Assembly (NCBI GenBank): GCA_030435675.1
Contig: CM059623.1
Location: 4,862,012-4,926,011 of the forward strand
Reading direction: 5' to 3'
Length of the DNA: 64,000 bases
Source of the DNA: Steinernema hermaphroditum
Lineage: Eukaryota > Nematoda > Chromadorea > Rhabditida > Steinernematidae
Shown here in pieces: positions 12,262 through 23,194 of the stretch (the first letter of the stretch is position 1; every line of letters starts with the position of its first letter). The notes under the pieces are model-generated. The model saw nothing but the letters and a program-made list of their open reading frames with translations, did no database searches and had not been told where the DNA came from. A program made the position numbers and the translations under genes.

Positions 12262-14218
12262 TTATAAGAATTGCGAACGACCGAACTGGTTCGGTCCGAA
12301 GGCTTCGCTTCGCGCATTGGCCTTACTGGCTCCCTTGTTGCCATTTCCGCCGTTGGCCTTTTCCTTCGTTTGAGTGTTCTTCCCAAACCCGAAGAGGCGC
12401 GCGAAGAATCCTCCAATTCCGCCTCCGTTGTCGTTTTTGCCTGCCTTCGGGTCGATTTTCGTCGGGGCCTTCTTGGGTTTCTTGTACGCGAACTGACTTG
12501 CATAGGGATCATATCCAAGCCCGAAGGCTACGCTGCCTGGGACTTCACTTTTTGAAACGGCTCTGGCTCCGTCAGCGTCGCCTTGACCTTCAGCAACGTC
12601 CGCTCCCCCAGTTCCACCGGCATCATTCTTCCTAACGGTCCTCGTCTTTTTTTTGCGTTGACTTTTGTTTCCTTCGGCGGCATTTCCCACTGCGTCTTGA
12701 CCTCCAGTTCCACCGATACCACTCTTTCCAATGGCTGCGGTCTTTAGTTCAAACGCCTTCACATTTGCTCCGCCAGCGTCGCCTGTCCCGCCTTGACCTT
12801 CAGCACCGTCTGCTCCTCCAGTTCCACCGATGCCATTCTTTCCAACGGTCCTCGTCTTTTTTTTGCGTTTACTTCCGTTTACTTCGTCGGCATTACCCAC
12901 TGCGTCTTGACCTCCAGTTCCACCGATACCACTCTTTCCAATGGCTGCGGTCTTTAGTTCAAACGCCTTCACATTTGCTCCGTCAGCACCGTCTGCTCCT
13001 CCATTTCCACCGACGCCACTCTTCCCGATGACTCCGGTCTTTAGTCCTAGCGTCTTCACATTTGCTCCGTCAGCACCGTCTGCTCCTCCAGTTCCACCGA
13101 CGCCACTCTTCCCGATGACTCCGGTCTTTAGTCCTAGCGTCTTCACATTTGCTCCGTCGGCACCGTCTGCTCCTCCAGTTCCGCCCACGCCATTCTTTCT
13201 AGTGGTCCTCGTCCTTTTGCGTTTACTTTTGCTTCCTTCGTCGGCTGCGTCCTGACCTCCGGTTCCGCCGACGCCACTCTTCCCGATGACTCCGGTCTTT
13301 AGTCCTAGTGTCTTTACATTTGCTTCGTCGGCACCGTCTTGACCTCCAGTTCTACCAACGCCATTCTTTCTGGTGGTCCTCGTCTTTTTTTTGCGTTTAC
13401 TTCCGTTCACTTCGTCGGCTGCGTCTTGACCTTCAGTGCCATCCACGGCACCATAATATCCGTCTGCTCTTTTACTAGGACTGTTGAGTCGGAATCTGCC
13501 GGGGTTATCGTAGTGGTCTTCTGGTTTCTTATCGACAACAAAACCACTCTGCTTGCTGTTGAAATGGGCGCGATTCCTTCCAAATGCGCTCGTCTTCGGT
13601 TTTCTGCCAGGAGTCTTTGTCTTCTGACGTTTGCTGTCGCTCGTCTCGTCTTCTTCGGGCGACTTCCTATTTGTTAGACCTGGTGATTCGTCGTTCATTG
13701 TGTTCGTTCCACCAGCACATGTCGGGTCATCACCTAAATGATTAAATGAGAAATTAATATAAGAATCCGCTGAATACAATTGAGTTCGCAGTTTCCGTTA
13801 CAACGACAGCTGCACGGCTGTCCGGTACCCTCGTGCTCGCAGTGGTGGTGGTGATGAAGGTGTGGATTTTCTTCATACGCGGCTTTCACTAAGACGAAAA
13901 ATAAGCACAAAAGAGAAGAATATAAAACGCACGATGCTCGATACGCTTCTTGATACGCGGGATCTTCCACACGAGCATGTAGAGAATGACACACGCGTCG
14001 AACTGCGTCAACAGGAAGGCGATCGCGTACGGGATGACAACCACGTTCGGCTGGTGCCGCCAAGTTTTGCAATCCCCGGACTTGGCGCCATCCTTGGTTG
14101 CAGTCTTATCGTTCCCAGAGGCTCTAACCACACGCGGAACGTTGACAGCGGCGGAGACGGAAAGTTCGCAGCATAGAGCCACAGCAAGCAGAAGAAGCGC
14201 CACGTGACGAACGGCCAT
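12262..14218 (-). CDS. Single-pass membrane protein with His/Cys juxtamembrane segment and Gly-rich repeat tail, 622 residues
   Basis: Three exons with two 44-bp introns give 622 residues. Residues 1-25 (MAVRHVALLLLAVALCCELS) are a signal peptide. A short Lys/Asp-rich ectodomain with one Cys follows, then a membrane span (VVVIPYAIAFLLTQFDACVI) ending in KIPRIKKRIEH, then a short segment with HLHHHHHCEHE and CSCRCNGNC that could bind metal, then a basic region, and finally about 300 residues of imperfect repeats of the type GKSGVGGTGGADGADGANVK alternating with SKRKKKTRT blocks. The tail ends in a basic Gly/Asn-rich segment. I do not recognise the family. By topology the repeats would be cytoplasmic (inference). 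The upstream TTG-initiated extension to 14257 is not needed, because the ATG at 14218 starts the signal peptide. Confidence 0.8.
12580..13420. repeat. Coding minisatellite within the Gly-rich tail
   Basis: The exon carries roughly eight diverged copies of a unit of 90-140 bp, several of them nearly identical to neighbours (for example 13000-13100 against 13080-13180). The arrangement suggests recent unequal exchange, with the reading frame kept throughout. Confidence 0.75.
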
Positions 14219-14854
14219 TGCGTACGCTGTTCCGAATCCGCGAAGACGACAAAGCAAGGCGCTGCTGAGAATCGGCCGACCGAACGCCGCCGCTCGGAGG
14301 CAGGTGTCCTCATAAAATGACGCTGCTCCTTTGCAGCACCTCTCTGCCCCTGCAGACCTAGACAGTGTCTTCGACTATGTCTATACATCCTTAGTAGACG
14401 CGCAGTGAAGATTCTGCAAAAAGCGTCGGCGTGGAAGACGGCTGCTCTCTGCAAGGGAAATATATGACCACACACGACGGGTCGTACCGTAGAAAAGCTC
14501 TCGGTCAAGGATCCTCCAGTTTTTTCCTTAGGCGGTCAGTCAACAGGAAACAAAACATCTATCAATTATTTATGAACGGACCAAGTGACAAAAACTTTGA
14601 AGTTGTACAAGCCGTTCTTGGACAGATCCGGTGCGTCCTCGGACGAGGGCCTAGATCTTGAATCACGGTCTCCTTCTTCTGCGTCCTGGTCTCCTTCTTC
14701 TGCGTCCCTGATGATTATGAGACGTAAGATCCTACTGGATCAGGGGACGAAAACTCCATCTCCAACCACCGTGGGTTTCCTCGCGTCCCCTCTGTGCCTC
14801 CTAATTGTTTCCTCGGAGTGCACCGCCATACGATCAATCGTTTTTATTACGAAG
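14219..14854. other. Intergenic region with a small tandem duplication
   Basis: Upstream of the membrane-protein gene and downstream of the SRPK-like gene, both on the minus strand. Around 14665-14710 a TCTCCTTCTTCTGCGTCC unit is tandemly duplicated. I see no supported gene. Confidence 0.5.
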
Positions 14855-16087
14855 TCAACGGAACGGATTCGCAATGAAAGGATGCTGCAAACACGCCGCT
14901 GAAGAAGGCCGCTTCATCTTGTCGAAGTCAAGCGTCCTCCAGATGAAGTCGCAGAGGAGCTCGGCCTTCTTGGCGCTGAAGCCGACCCGGTTGTGAACCA
15001 TAATCTTCTCGGGCTTGACCTTGTAGCTGTTAATGTGGGAGTCGTCGACTCGCCCCCCGCGGGCGTCGAAGTGGACCCGGGCGTGGCGTCCGGAGTGGCG
15101 AAGCTCGCTGCGGGGCATCCCGAGACGACTGATCATCCAGTTGAGATGGAGCCGCTCGTCTTCGTCGACCACTGGCAGAAGCATCTTGGCCGTCGCCAGC
15201 TCGTAGGCCACGCAGCCAACACTCCAGATGTCAGTGCTCGTCGTCCACTCGTCGCGCATCAGCACTTCGAAGCTCCTGTAGGGTTGTGTGGTGACCATGT
15301 AGTCGTAGATGAGGTGTTCCTTTAGGAATTGGGCACTTCCCAGGTCGGCCACTTTGATGACCACCTCCCGCTTCTCTCCGCCCCGAGAGAGGCGCCTCTC
15401 GTGCTTCCTCAAGGCACCCAAGAAGCGATCGGTGCCTTGCATCTTCTTCATGGCCACGATGGTCCTGTCGGTGAGCTCGAGTTCATCCTGGACGCTGATG
15501 CCGGTGAGGATGTTCTCCGGCTTCAGGTCCGTGTGCACGATGTTGTTCTCGTGGAGTATTCGGAGGCCACCGAGGACGTCCGTCAGAATCCGCTGCACGT
15601 CGAATGCGGTGAATCCAGTCTTGTTGGTTCTGATGCGCTGTTGGAGGTTCATGCCCATGAGTTCGAAGACAAGGCAGACGTGGGTATGGCCGTCGTGGCG
15701 CAGCTGGAACCACTCGTGGAGGGCGACGATATTGCGACGCAAGGGGACCTTCTTCTGCAGGTGTTTGTAGATCTCCACTTCGGTCCACGTGGCTTCCAGC
15801 ACCTCCTTCGTGTGCTTCGAGATCTTCAGAGCAACGAACTGCCTCCGCTCGACGTCCCAGCAGATCCAGACAGCGGCGAAGGAGCCGCAGCCAGCCTTCC
15901 GGAGGACGAAGAAGCGCTCGCGGACGAAGTCGTGTAGCTTCACAGGGTAGTCGGTCTCTTCTCGCGGCGATTTCGGCGTCAGCTTCATCTTCTTTCCGGA
16001 GTCGGTCGGCGCCTCCGTCGACTTCCTCTTCGTTCCTGACGAGGTCCTAACGGAGAGATCGTCCCAGAGGGCGCGACAGAAACCCAT
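14855..16087 (-). CDS. SRPK-like serine/arginine protein kinase, intronless, 410 residues
   Basis: A single open frame containing a full kinase domain of SRPK type. VKLHDFVRERFFVLRKAGCG parallels the SRPK entry segment, AVWICWDVERRQFVALKIS supplies the VAIK-type lysine, HTDLKPENIL is the catalytic loop with the SRPK-specific HTDxKPEN signature, VADLGSAQF replaces DFG with DLG as in SRPKs, and TTQPYRSFEVL matches the TRQYRSIEVL activation segment. The usual SRPK spacer insert between the lobes is reduced to about 45 residues. SRPKs phosphorylate SR splicing factors. The first ATG in the frame is at 16087 (MGFCRALWDD); the 41-codon extension to 16210 has only a TTG. No introns in a region where neighbours have many suggests a retrocopy origin (inference). 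Confidence 0.88.
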   Translation of the reverse strand: MGFCRALWDDLSVRTSSGTKRKSTEAPTDSGKKMKLTPKSPREETDYPVKLHDFVRERFFVLRKAGCGSFAAVWICWDVERRQFVALKISKHTKEVLEATWTEVEIYKHLQKKVPLRRNIVALHEWFQLRHDGHTHVCLVFELMGMNLQQRIRTNKTGFTAFDVQRILTDVLGGLRILHENNIVHTDLKPENILTGISVQDELELTDRTIVAMKKMQGTDRFLGALRKHERRLSRGGEKREVVIKVADLGSAQFLKEHLIYDYMVTTQPYRSFEVLMRDEWTTSTDIWSVGCVAYELATAKMLLPVVDEDERLHLNWMISRLGMPRSELRHSGRHARVHFDARGGRVDDSHINSYKVKPEKIMVHNRVGFSAKKAELLCDFIWRTLDFDKMKRPSSAACLQHPFIANPFR

Positions 16088-16369
16088 GGTGGTTGGAGAG
16101 GTGGAGTAACCGAGCGCGCCCTCGAATATAAAGCGCGAACGAAAAATATTCGATGCAGCGGAGCATGCAGACGCGCGGCATCGCTTTGGCGTAGACGGCA
16201 CATCTGACAAGCACTTCCTTTCAGATTATGGTAGCATAGCTACCGCTTGCTCACAGCTACTATAAGACAAACGAGTTCTACGGCACATATGGCTCTGACG
16301 AATAACAGAACAACTGGAGATTTTAATAGTTTAATGGTACAAAACATAAACATTCACAAAGGCGAAAAA

Positions 16370-19300
16370 TCAAATAAAATACATACGCGCTTTGAATTGT
16401 TCGTTCACGTTGACAAAGTCCTGGAGAGCCGCCTCGCAGGTACTCTGCTTTAGGTTTGTGAAATCCGGAAGATGGCCTTTACGGCAGTCGTTGACCTTTC
16501 CGATAATTCCATCCATGCCTCCTGAGGGTTTCTCTTTGACTTTGTTCGAGTCGTAGTGGTCGGTGTCTTGCACTCCACTAAAATTTGTGCATAGAAAGTG
16601 TATTTTGGGTCAGTTAAACTCACAGCTTTCGCTTAATGTGGCACCGAGCGCGCGTGGCTACCAAATCGGCATAGTAAATCGGCGAAGGGATCGATACGGA
16701 ACGAGCACAGCGAGCGTAGGTGTGGCAGATACTGAACGTAATTTGTTGGAGGTCGTCGGCATTGAATGAAGAGTCGTCCCAGAGGACGTGGTAACGAGTG
16801 GGACGAGAGGTTCCTTGTATTCCGAAATGCGAGCAAAGATAGAAGTCAAAGCCTTCAGGCGTCACGATTCCGGTGTCAACGATTGTTCCGGGAGGGATGT
16901 TCTTCGCCTTCCCAACAGAATCGCGCACGTTCTTGCAAAACATACGGGCGTGGTGGCGTTTCTGCACGACGATATAGGTTATCGGAGGGCGGTAGTCGGG
17001 CGACAGCATCGTGCAAGCGGCACGAATTCCCTGCAGTTCCTCACGAAGAACTTCACCGAACTGGCCTTCCGACACTCCGTCACGATAAACGATGATGCGT
17101 GCGGGTTTTTTCTTCGTGTTGCGGTAGAAGCACAGCAGACGCTCGCGGATGGCATCGACCAGGTAGACAACTGATTCGCGGCATTTCCGCTGGACTTTGA
17201 CGTGTGCTCCATACATCTGCGGGTAACAGTCCACGTTCGCAACAATCTGCAAGGAACCTCTCAGTGAAATCGACTGGAAGCCTGCTGCTTACGGCGGCAA
17301 CGGAAGGGATGTTTTGGCGTTCCTCGCTCTGTGTCGGATGCGTGACGTCGACACCGACTACTAGAGTCGGAACGTCGATGAGGTACTTGCGAGTAACCTG
17401 GTCGGGAACGACACGAGAATTTATGCCTCCAAGCTTGGCGTTGATCTTCAGAATGATGTTGGAGCAGGTGGCGGGCGAGGGGCGCTGTACGTTCTTCATC
17501 AGTAGGCACTGCGACATGATGCCGTGCTTTAGATCGCCGCACTCTTTAACCGTCACTAAATAATAAGCTGTTGAATCTTGATACAGCGTTAAGATCCTTA
17601 CTATAAAGATCAGAGTTTTTCGATTGCATAACAACAATGATCAGATCGCACGGTTGCTTTGTCTGCGAGTACTCGTGGGCGATTTCGTCGAACAGCTGCA
17701 CAATACACTCCTTCGTCTTGCCATATTTCACGAGATCAGGCCACTGTGGAAGCTGCAAACCCATTTGAGCTGCCTTTTGTTGCAGTGCATGACAAAAGTT
17801 TCTAAAGAAATTTGCATGAACAAGGCAAAAACCAACAGTCATACTGAAGAACACCCTGTTCGCGAGGATTGACCATAGCAATGAGCGAATAACTCCGACA
17901 AGCTGCAGGGAGATACAATACTTGATTGTCCATCGACCATGCTCCGTCCTTTGGCACGACAATGGGATCGGTGCGGCGATTCTCCCCGTACTGAATCTGA
18001 GGAGGTTTCAGAATACGACCGACCGTCTCAAACATGTCTTCTGAAATCTTCAGCCCAAACTCCTTGAGGAACGGATCTTTGTTGAAGCCAGCCTGCTGGA
18101 AAAGCGACGAAATGCGTTTTTCACGGTGTTCGGCATCGACAGCAGCCGCCTAAAAGAACCTTATCATGGAGATTGAGAGACGCAGCCATACGCGAATGAT
18201 TTGCGAGGTTTGGCGTTCAGATAATTTCTTCGCGTATTTTTGCGGACTGTCAAGGAGGCACACTTCAAGGGGGAAGAAGATACTACGGTGCGCGGGGCCA
18301 ACGTGAAGGCATGGCAAACGAGGATACATGAGCTTCTGGTACTTCAGCTCAAAGTACTTTGCGACTGTCAGACGATTCTCAGTTCCGTCGTCATCTTTTC
18401 CAACGAAAGTCAGCTGGTCAGCAGGAGCATGGAGTCCGTTAACTCTGTAGACTCGGACGACTCCCGGGCGGTGAGAGACGCGGACTTTCAACCCACGCAC
18501 GGCCTCTTCCAGTGCCTTTAATTCATGACTTGACAGGGAGAAGCTTTCGTACAATTTGTCACGCTGGAACAACAAAAACTGAACAGCATTCGGATGCTTA
18601 CAAACTTACGGAGATGAATCCAGTGGACGAGCAGTTAGAGTTACGCGGTCCTCGCTGCGGTACGCAAGCTCCTCCAGAACGGGCGTTAAGGTTGTTGGCA
18701 CGCTCGTTGAGCACTTCGCACATGAAGTCAATCATCTCAAGCTTCATCTTGTAGAACGCCGAGTGCGATACTGAAACCGAAAATAAATAACTAACGTGGC
18801 AAGCTTGGTTATCCTACCGTCAACGTTGAGGAGCGGGCGGTAATTCTGAGCCACCTGAGCAGACGAAAAAAATCCTGTCCACATCTGCTTGCCACCATCT
18901 AAGTCCAGAGCGTCAGAATTCGCCGTAGGAAGACGGTAAAATGACGACTTCCAAGCGCAGTAGTTGGCAGAGTTTGCCACCAGCGGGCATGTTAGTGCCT
19001 GGCGGAAGACGATATCGATCACTTGGATGGGAGTAGTGACGCGCTCGTCGATGTTGCCGGTCTTCGACTTTCCGACTTCAATCACCATGGGGCCAACTAG
19101 TTGGAGGCTAACGGTGCAACGAGCAGAGGAGCGCATATCACGCGGAAGAGCAAGGTCCAAAGAGAGCTCAACCTCAAAGAAAGTACGATTAAAGAAAGTG
19201 TTGACGATCAGGGGATCTCACGGTGCTTTGTCCCGGCAGCATACAGATCTTCTGCATGGCATAGAGTTGATGTGCTCCATCGTAAGCAATGGCGTATGGA

Positions 19301-19875
19301 TTCGGAAAGAAGTTGGGGAACTTCTCGACACATTTCCAGAAAACGGCGCGATTCTCGTCCCGATCAAGCTTGCGAGGCCCAGGGTGAGAGATCTCCACGT
19401 GATACTGGAGCACGATCATGTTTTGATCGCGGACCTGGATCTCGAAAAAGTTTGTCATTACAGGGATCTTTCGGCCAAGAGTGCCAAAACCAGGACGGGC
19501 GCACAGAGTCTTCACCTCCATCTTCTTGGACTCTTTCATTTCCTCCAGAAGACCCACATTACGAGGTTTGATATCATCTTCGTCTTCCGATTCACTGGAC
19601 TCCACATCAAGCGTTTTCGAGTACATCAGACTCGGCACCTTCGGACGAAAGTTAGGATGCTTCAGTTGCACCAGCGAAGCAACGGAAAGGTTTGCAGGTG
19701 AGTCCGATGAGTCCGAGAAACTGTCGGAACAAGCAGAGGCGCTACTGGACGTCGTCGTGAAAGACGATTCTGTAGCGGAGCTGCGGAGCGCATCAAACGG
19801 GGCGGAATCCACAGACAGCTGGACCATCATCTCGGGGAGCAGTGCGGCAGCAAGCGATGGCGACTCCAAATTCAT
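16370..19875 (-). CDS. AGO-clade Argonaute with a DEDD-type catalytic tetrad
   Basis: Multi-exon gene of about 1,000 residues. A Ser-rich and acidic N terminus is followed by the N and L1 regions; a PAZ segment ([20 protein letters not shown]); L2 ([10 protein letters not shown]); MID with [20 protein letters not shown]; and PIWI. Catalytic positions are D in [10 protein letters not shown] in the [10 protein letters not shown] helix, D in [14 protein letters not shown], and D in [13 protein letters not shown], where canonical AGOs have H (PAYYAHLVAFRAR). The C terminus is RMYFI, as in AGO2-like proteins. Argonautes bind small RNAs and silence complementary transcripts; the clade is that of ALG proteins rather than PIWI or WAGO. 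Which C. elegans gene is the closest relative cannot be decided by eye. A GCCTGCAG acceptor sits just before the ATG at 19875. Confidence 0.93.
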
Positions 19876-20877
19876 GACGACTGCAGGCTACAGTGGCGCG
19901 AATTGGAGTATACCGGGTCCTGAGGGGTTGCTCTAAAGCACAACCCAGAGAAACTCGCTCCGACCGCGCGATTGGTTCCTTTTATAGGCGGTGCTCTCCA
20001 CAGACAGACGTTCTGCAGAATCTGTCTGGAATGATGCAGCGAGACAGAAGAGTACGTGACTAACGGGATAGGGATTCATCGTCGCCGTGGTGAGCATTCC
20101 TGAAAATATACAAATGGTATAACAAACATATAAAATGGAGAATATATACATTAATGGATCCCTAGTAGCGCGCATCTCGAAAACAGCGCCAATGGTCTTC
20201 CCCTCTGGACGATTTGCTCCTCTTGTGGACATCATTCTCCATGAACTTTGTAGTGAACAACAAAAGGAGACAATGAAAAAGCGTAAACGGTCCTCAAGCG
20301 ATCGTCCTGTGCGTAGCGTAGGAGTTAAAACATTGAAGGCTCGTTTATACTCACTCACGGTGGCGGCGAATATGAGCAGAGATTTTCAGTATTTTGTTCA
20401 TTTCTGTTGTGCGTTTTTGCCCGTGACTGTATCCATGAAAACGGTCAGCAGGTTCCCATTCTTCCCAGTTATTTTTTCAGCGGGAAAGAGTATGCGCTTT
20501 TTGCATCAATAGTTGATTGGGAACCTCTCAGGAAGCTTCCCATTTTCGTGCATGCAGCCGCAGGTTTGTGTATTTGATTTATCTGGTGATTCTGCAGCTA
20601 CAAAATATCAGATTTTGTTGTTAAGTTCGGTAAGCAACAGTATGCGGTAGATGGTTAAGAGGAATTTCTTCTCTTGTTGCTTTGTGAGTGCACGAATGAG
20701 AGATACCACCTCATACGGCTTTCGACTTGGCTCTCCGTTCAAAAATCGAACCGAATTGACTCGCTCGGCATCACCGGATCCAGTTCATATTCGTGTTTTG
20801 ATTTTATTGAAACAAGGAGTGAACAATGTCGTATTAATCGCTGTGACTTTCAGGATCACCCTCAACTGTGACCCAAG
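19876..20877. other. Intergenic region between the Argonaute and a four-span membrane protein
   Basis: About 1 kb between divergent genes. Overlapping frames on both strands (19933-20358 minus, 20135-20512 plus) have no family resemblance, and neither has a clear acceptor at its start. I accept no gene here. Confidence 0.5.
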
Positions 20878-21544
20878 ATGCCGCTCTGTTACCCTACGTA
20901 CTACGTCGGCCCATTCGATCACTACAATCCTCAGTACATGTGCTGTTGTGGATCCATGCATGCCAGAAAGGCCGCCTTCTACGCTGCATGTTTAGCCATG
21001 GCGGTTGTTGTGCTGTCGCTGATCGGCATCGCCGTGTCTTTTAGCATTTGCGGAGTGCACTCAGTCAACGTGTCCCTCGGCGTCATTGCCTTCATTGGGC
21101 TTCTCTGCATCTTGCTGATGTTCGAAGGGCTTAGGAAGGAAGCTGAGGAAATGCTGTAAGTACAGCAATATTCCTCGTTTACATGCATCTTTTAGTGTTC
21201 CACCTCTTATCTTATCCGTGGCGTTCATGGCTGTGAAGCTTATGGCGCTCGTCATTGTGCTGGTCACCACTGTTTTCCCTAATAACCCTGTTGGACATTA
21301 CATCATGTCACTTGAATACGTCGACGGTAGGCAATGAGATGTCGCAATGTTCTTGACGGTGCCTATTTCAGGTGATCTCACTTCTCTTCGCTTCGTCTGT
21401 GGTGCTATTGCCGTTGTTATTGTTCTTGTCTTTGCTGTCGTCACCTGGTTCATGCGCATCACTTTCCTCTGCTATCGTTACTTCACAGATCTCAACGAGT
21501 ATCGCGCGAACCTGGTCGTTGGAAGTGAAGTCGTCGGTGCTTGA
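20878..21544 (+). CDS. Four-span (tetraspan) membrane protein, 193 residues
   Basis: Three exons joined across introns of 40 and 45 bp give 193 residues. Four hydrophobic segments are clear: AAFYAACLAMAVVVLSLIGI, VSLGVIAFIGLLCILLMF, VPPLILSVAFMAVKLMALVI and RFVCGAIAVVIVLVFAVVTW. The N terminus (MPLCYPTYYVGPFDHYN) is Cys/Tyr/Pro-rich, followed by a CCC motif that could be palmitoylated. The short C terminus is soluble. The layout is like MARVEL/claudin-type or nematode tetraspan proteins, but I recognise no signature and assign no function. A TGACTTTCAG acceptor 30 bases upstream of the ATG may be an SL site, and CAATAAA at about 21634 is the likely polyadenylation signal. Confidence 0.85.
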
Positions 21545-22255
21545 AAAGGAAGCTGGTCAAACCGGCTGAAGAGGTTGTCAGGTTGTATCCGCATTATATG
21601 TTATTTGTTTGACGTCCTTTCAGTTTTCAAGCACAATAAACCGTACTATTACAGTTTACTTGGCTCTCCGGAGGAATCCGGAGCTGGGAGTGGACGTTCG
21701 AAGACCCCATATCCAAGACCCTCTGGAAGTTCGCCAAAGCACCACTGACCTCTGCTGATCACAAATCACTCTTTACTGCAGGACCCTCTTAACCATGCGT
21801 TTAACAGTTCTCGGCGGATCTTAAGTACACAGCGGCGACCTCCGCTCCCGCTCGCCGGCGGTAAACATCTTGTCGCGCGCGCCACAAACGGGACAATGAC
21901 CATGCGGGTATCTCATGAGAGCGCAAATAGAGAAACAAAAAGTCCCCTAACCACGCGTCTTCAATGCCCCGAAGGGCAAAAAGCGGATGGACAATCGGCT
22001 CCTCGAGGCCGCGGCGCCGCGTCAAAGTGCGATGCCCACGCGGTAATCGCCTAAAACGATTATCGTCGGCCGATGTAGCAAAGTCGGATGGAAAGTGACC
22101 TTGAGGCGATGAATAAGTCGGCGGCGCGCGTGAGTCAGAAAGGAACGCACAGATTAGCGAAGTCGCCGGAGTCGGTGCCTCAGATTGGACGTTCGGCTTT
22201 TTGAGTTGACTGTGTTAAAGGGTAAAGAGTGAAATATCTTCGGGAAAAGGGGAGG

Positions 22256-22427
22256 CCGCTTTGTAGGATGCCATTGTCGCCTGGAAGAGGATGGGCTAGA
22301 GGTGTACGGTAGGAAATACACAAGGCGAATAAATGATTTTTGAGACAGTATACAATGAGCACCACCAGTCCATAGAAGAGCGCCTCCAAAAATGAGCATT
22401 TTGCAAACTGTCTCTGAAATTATCTCA
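22256..22427 (-). repeat. Dispersed repeat copy matching the intron/exon junction at 37823-37960 of mua-3
   Basis: The reverse complement shares with 37823-37960 the stretches CTGTCTCAAAAATCATTTAT, TCGCCTTGTGTATTTCCTAC and CTCTTCCAGGCGAC, with scattered differences. A shorter related piece is at about 33965-34000. Confidence 0.8.
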
Positions 22428-23002
22428 TTCCTATCTCAAATTATTTTTGCATGAGTTTAATTCTACAAAAACTTGTTTGTGACTTTGAAATGAAATTCGC
22501 AAAATTTTCTCTAGATTACGGTAGGTCATCTAGAGTACAAGTGGCTGAGAAATATAGGAAGCAGAGGTTGTCCCACTTTCCATTACATTTCCACTGGCAC
22601 CTTCTTGTCTCCATTCAGATCCCTGGCGTTCCCACCTGATCTTCCAGAATTAATTCCACCCTTCAGAAGCTGATCGTTCACTTTCGAGTCGATAATCTCC
22701 CCTTTCACTCTCTTCCGAAGGCGTTAATCACGGGCTTCCGGCCGTCTTATGTCACGGAGTTCGTGCGGACTCTGAAGTTTCACTTTGTTGAGAGGCGCGC
22801 CGCGAACATCGCTCAGGACCGTCGGAAACGAGATCAGTTGCGCAATGAGATTATGCCTGCATATTGTGGATAGTGCGGATGGTGGTTAGGCGCGCTCTAC
22901 GAAGGAGCTTGATGCCTGCAGATCTGTAGAGTCGTGTGGGGTTAGAAGAGTCCTCTTAAAATTAGACCACCTACCGTATCACGTGTCTAGAGCAGAGTTG
23001 TC

Positions 23003-23103
23003 CGGGTACCCGACCCGAAAACCCGAACCCGAAACGTTCGGGTACCCGACCCGAAAACCCGAACCCGAAACGTTCGGGTACCCGACCCGAAAACCCGAAC
23101 CCG
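23003..23103. repeat. Tandem repeat, 36-bp unit, nearly three copies
   Basis: Units beginning CGGGTACCCGACCCGAAAAC start at 23003, 23039 and 23075 with no visible differences. GGGTACCC in each unit is palindromic. Confidence 0.9.
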
Positions 23104-23174
23104 CCAACTCTGGTCTATAGCTATATGTATTTCGGTCTTAGATTACCTCAATATTTCCCCTTCGGTCTTCACTG

Positions 23175-23194
23175 CCCCCCCCCCCCCCCCCCCC
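23175..23194. repeat. Homopolymer of 20 C
   Basis: Twenty consecutive cytosines on the plus strand. This is a likely assembly or sequencing weak point and a G-quadruplex-capable tract on the minus strand. Confidence 0.9.

Noticed and set aside
14216..14257. N-terminal extension MLCRLRGFGTAYA of the membrane protein
   Set aside because: The first codon is TTG. The ATG at 14218 places the signal peptide at the N terminus.
16088..16210. 41-codon N-terminal extension of the SRPK-like kinase
   Set aside because: It starts with TTG and has no ATG before 16087. A TATA-like element lies inside it.
19933..20512. Overlapping 141- and 125-codon frames between the Argonaute and the tetraspan gene
   Set aside because: No family resemblance, and both contain unlikely composition for this genome.
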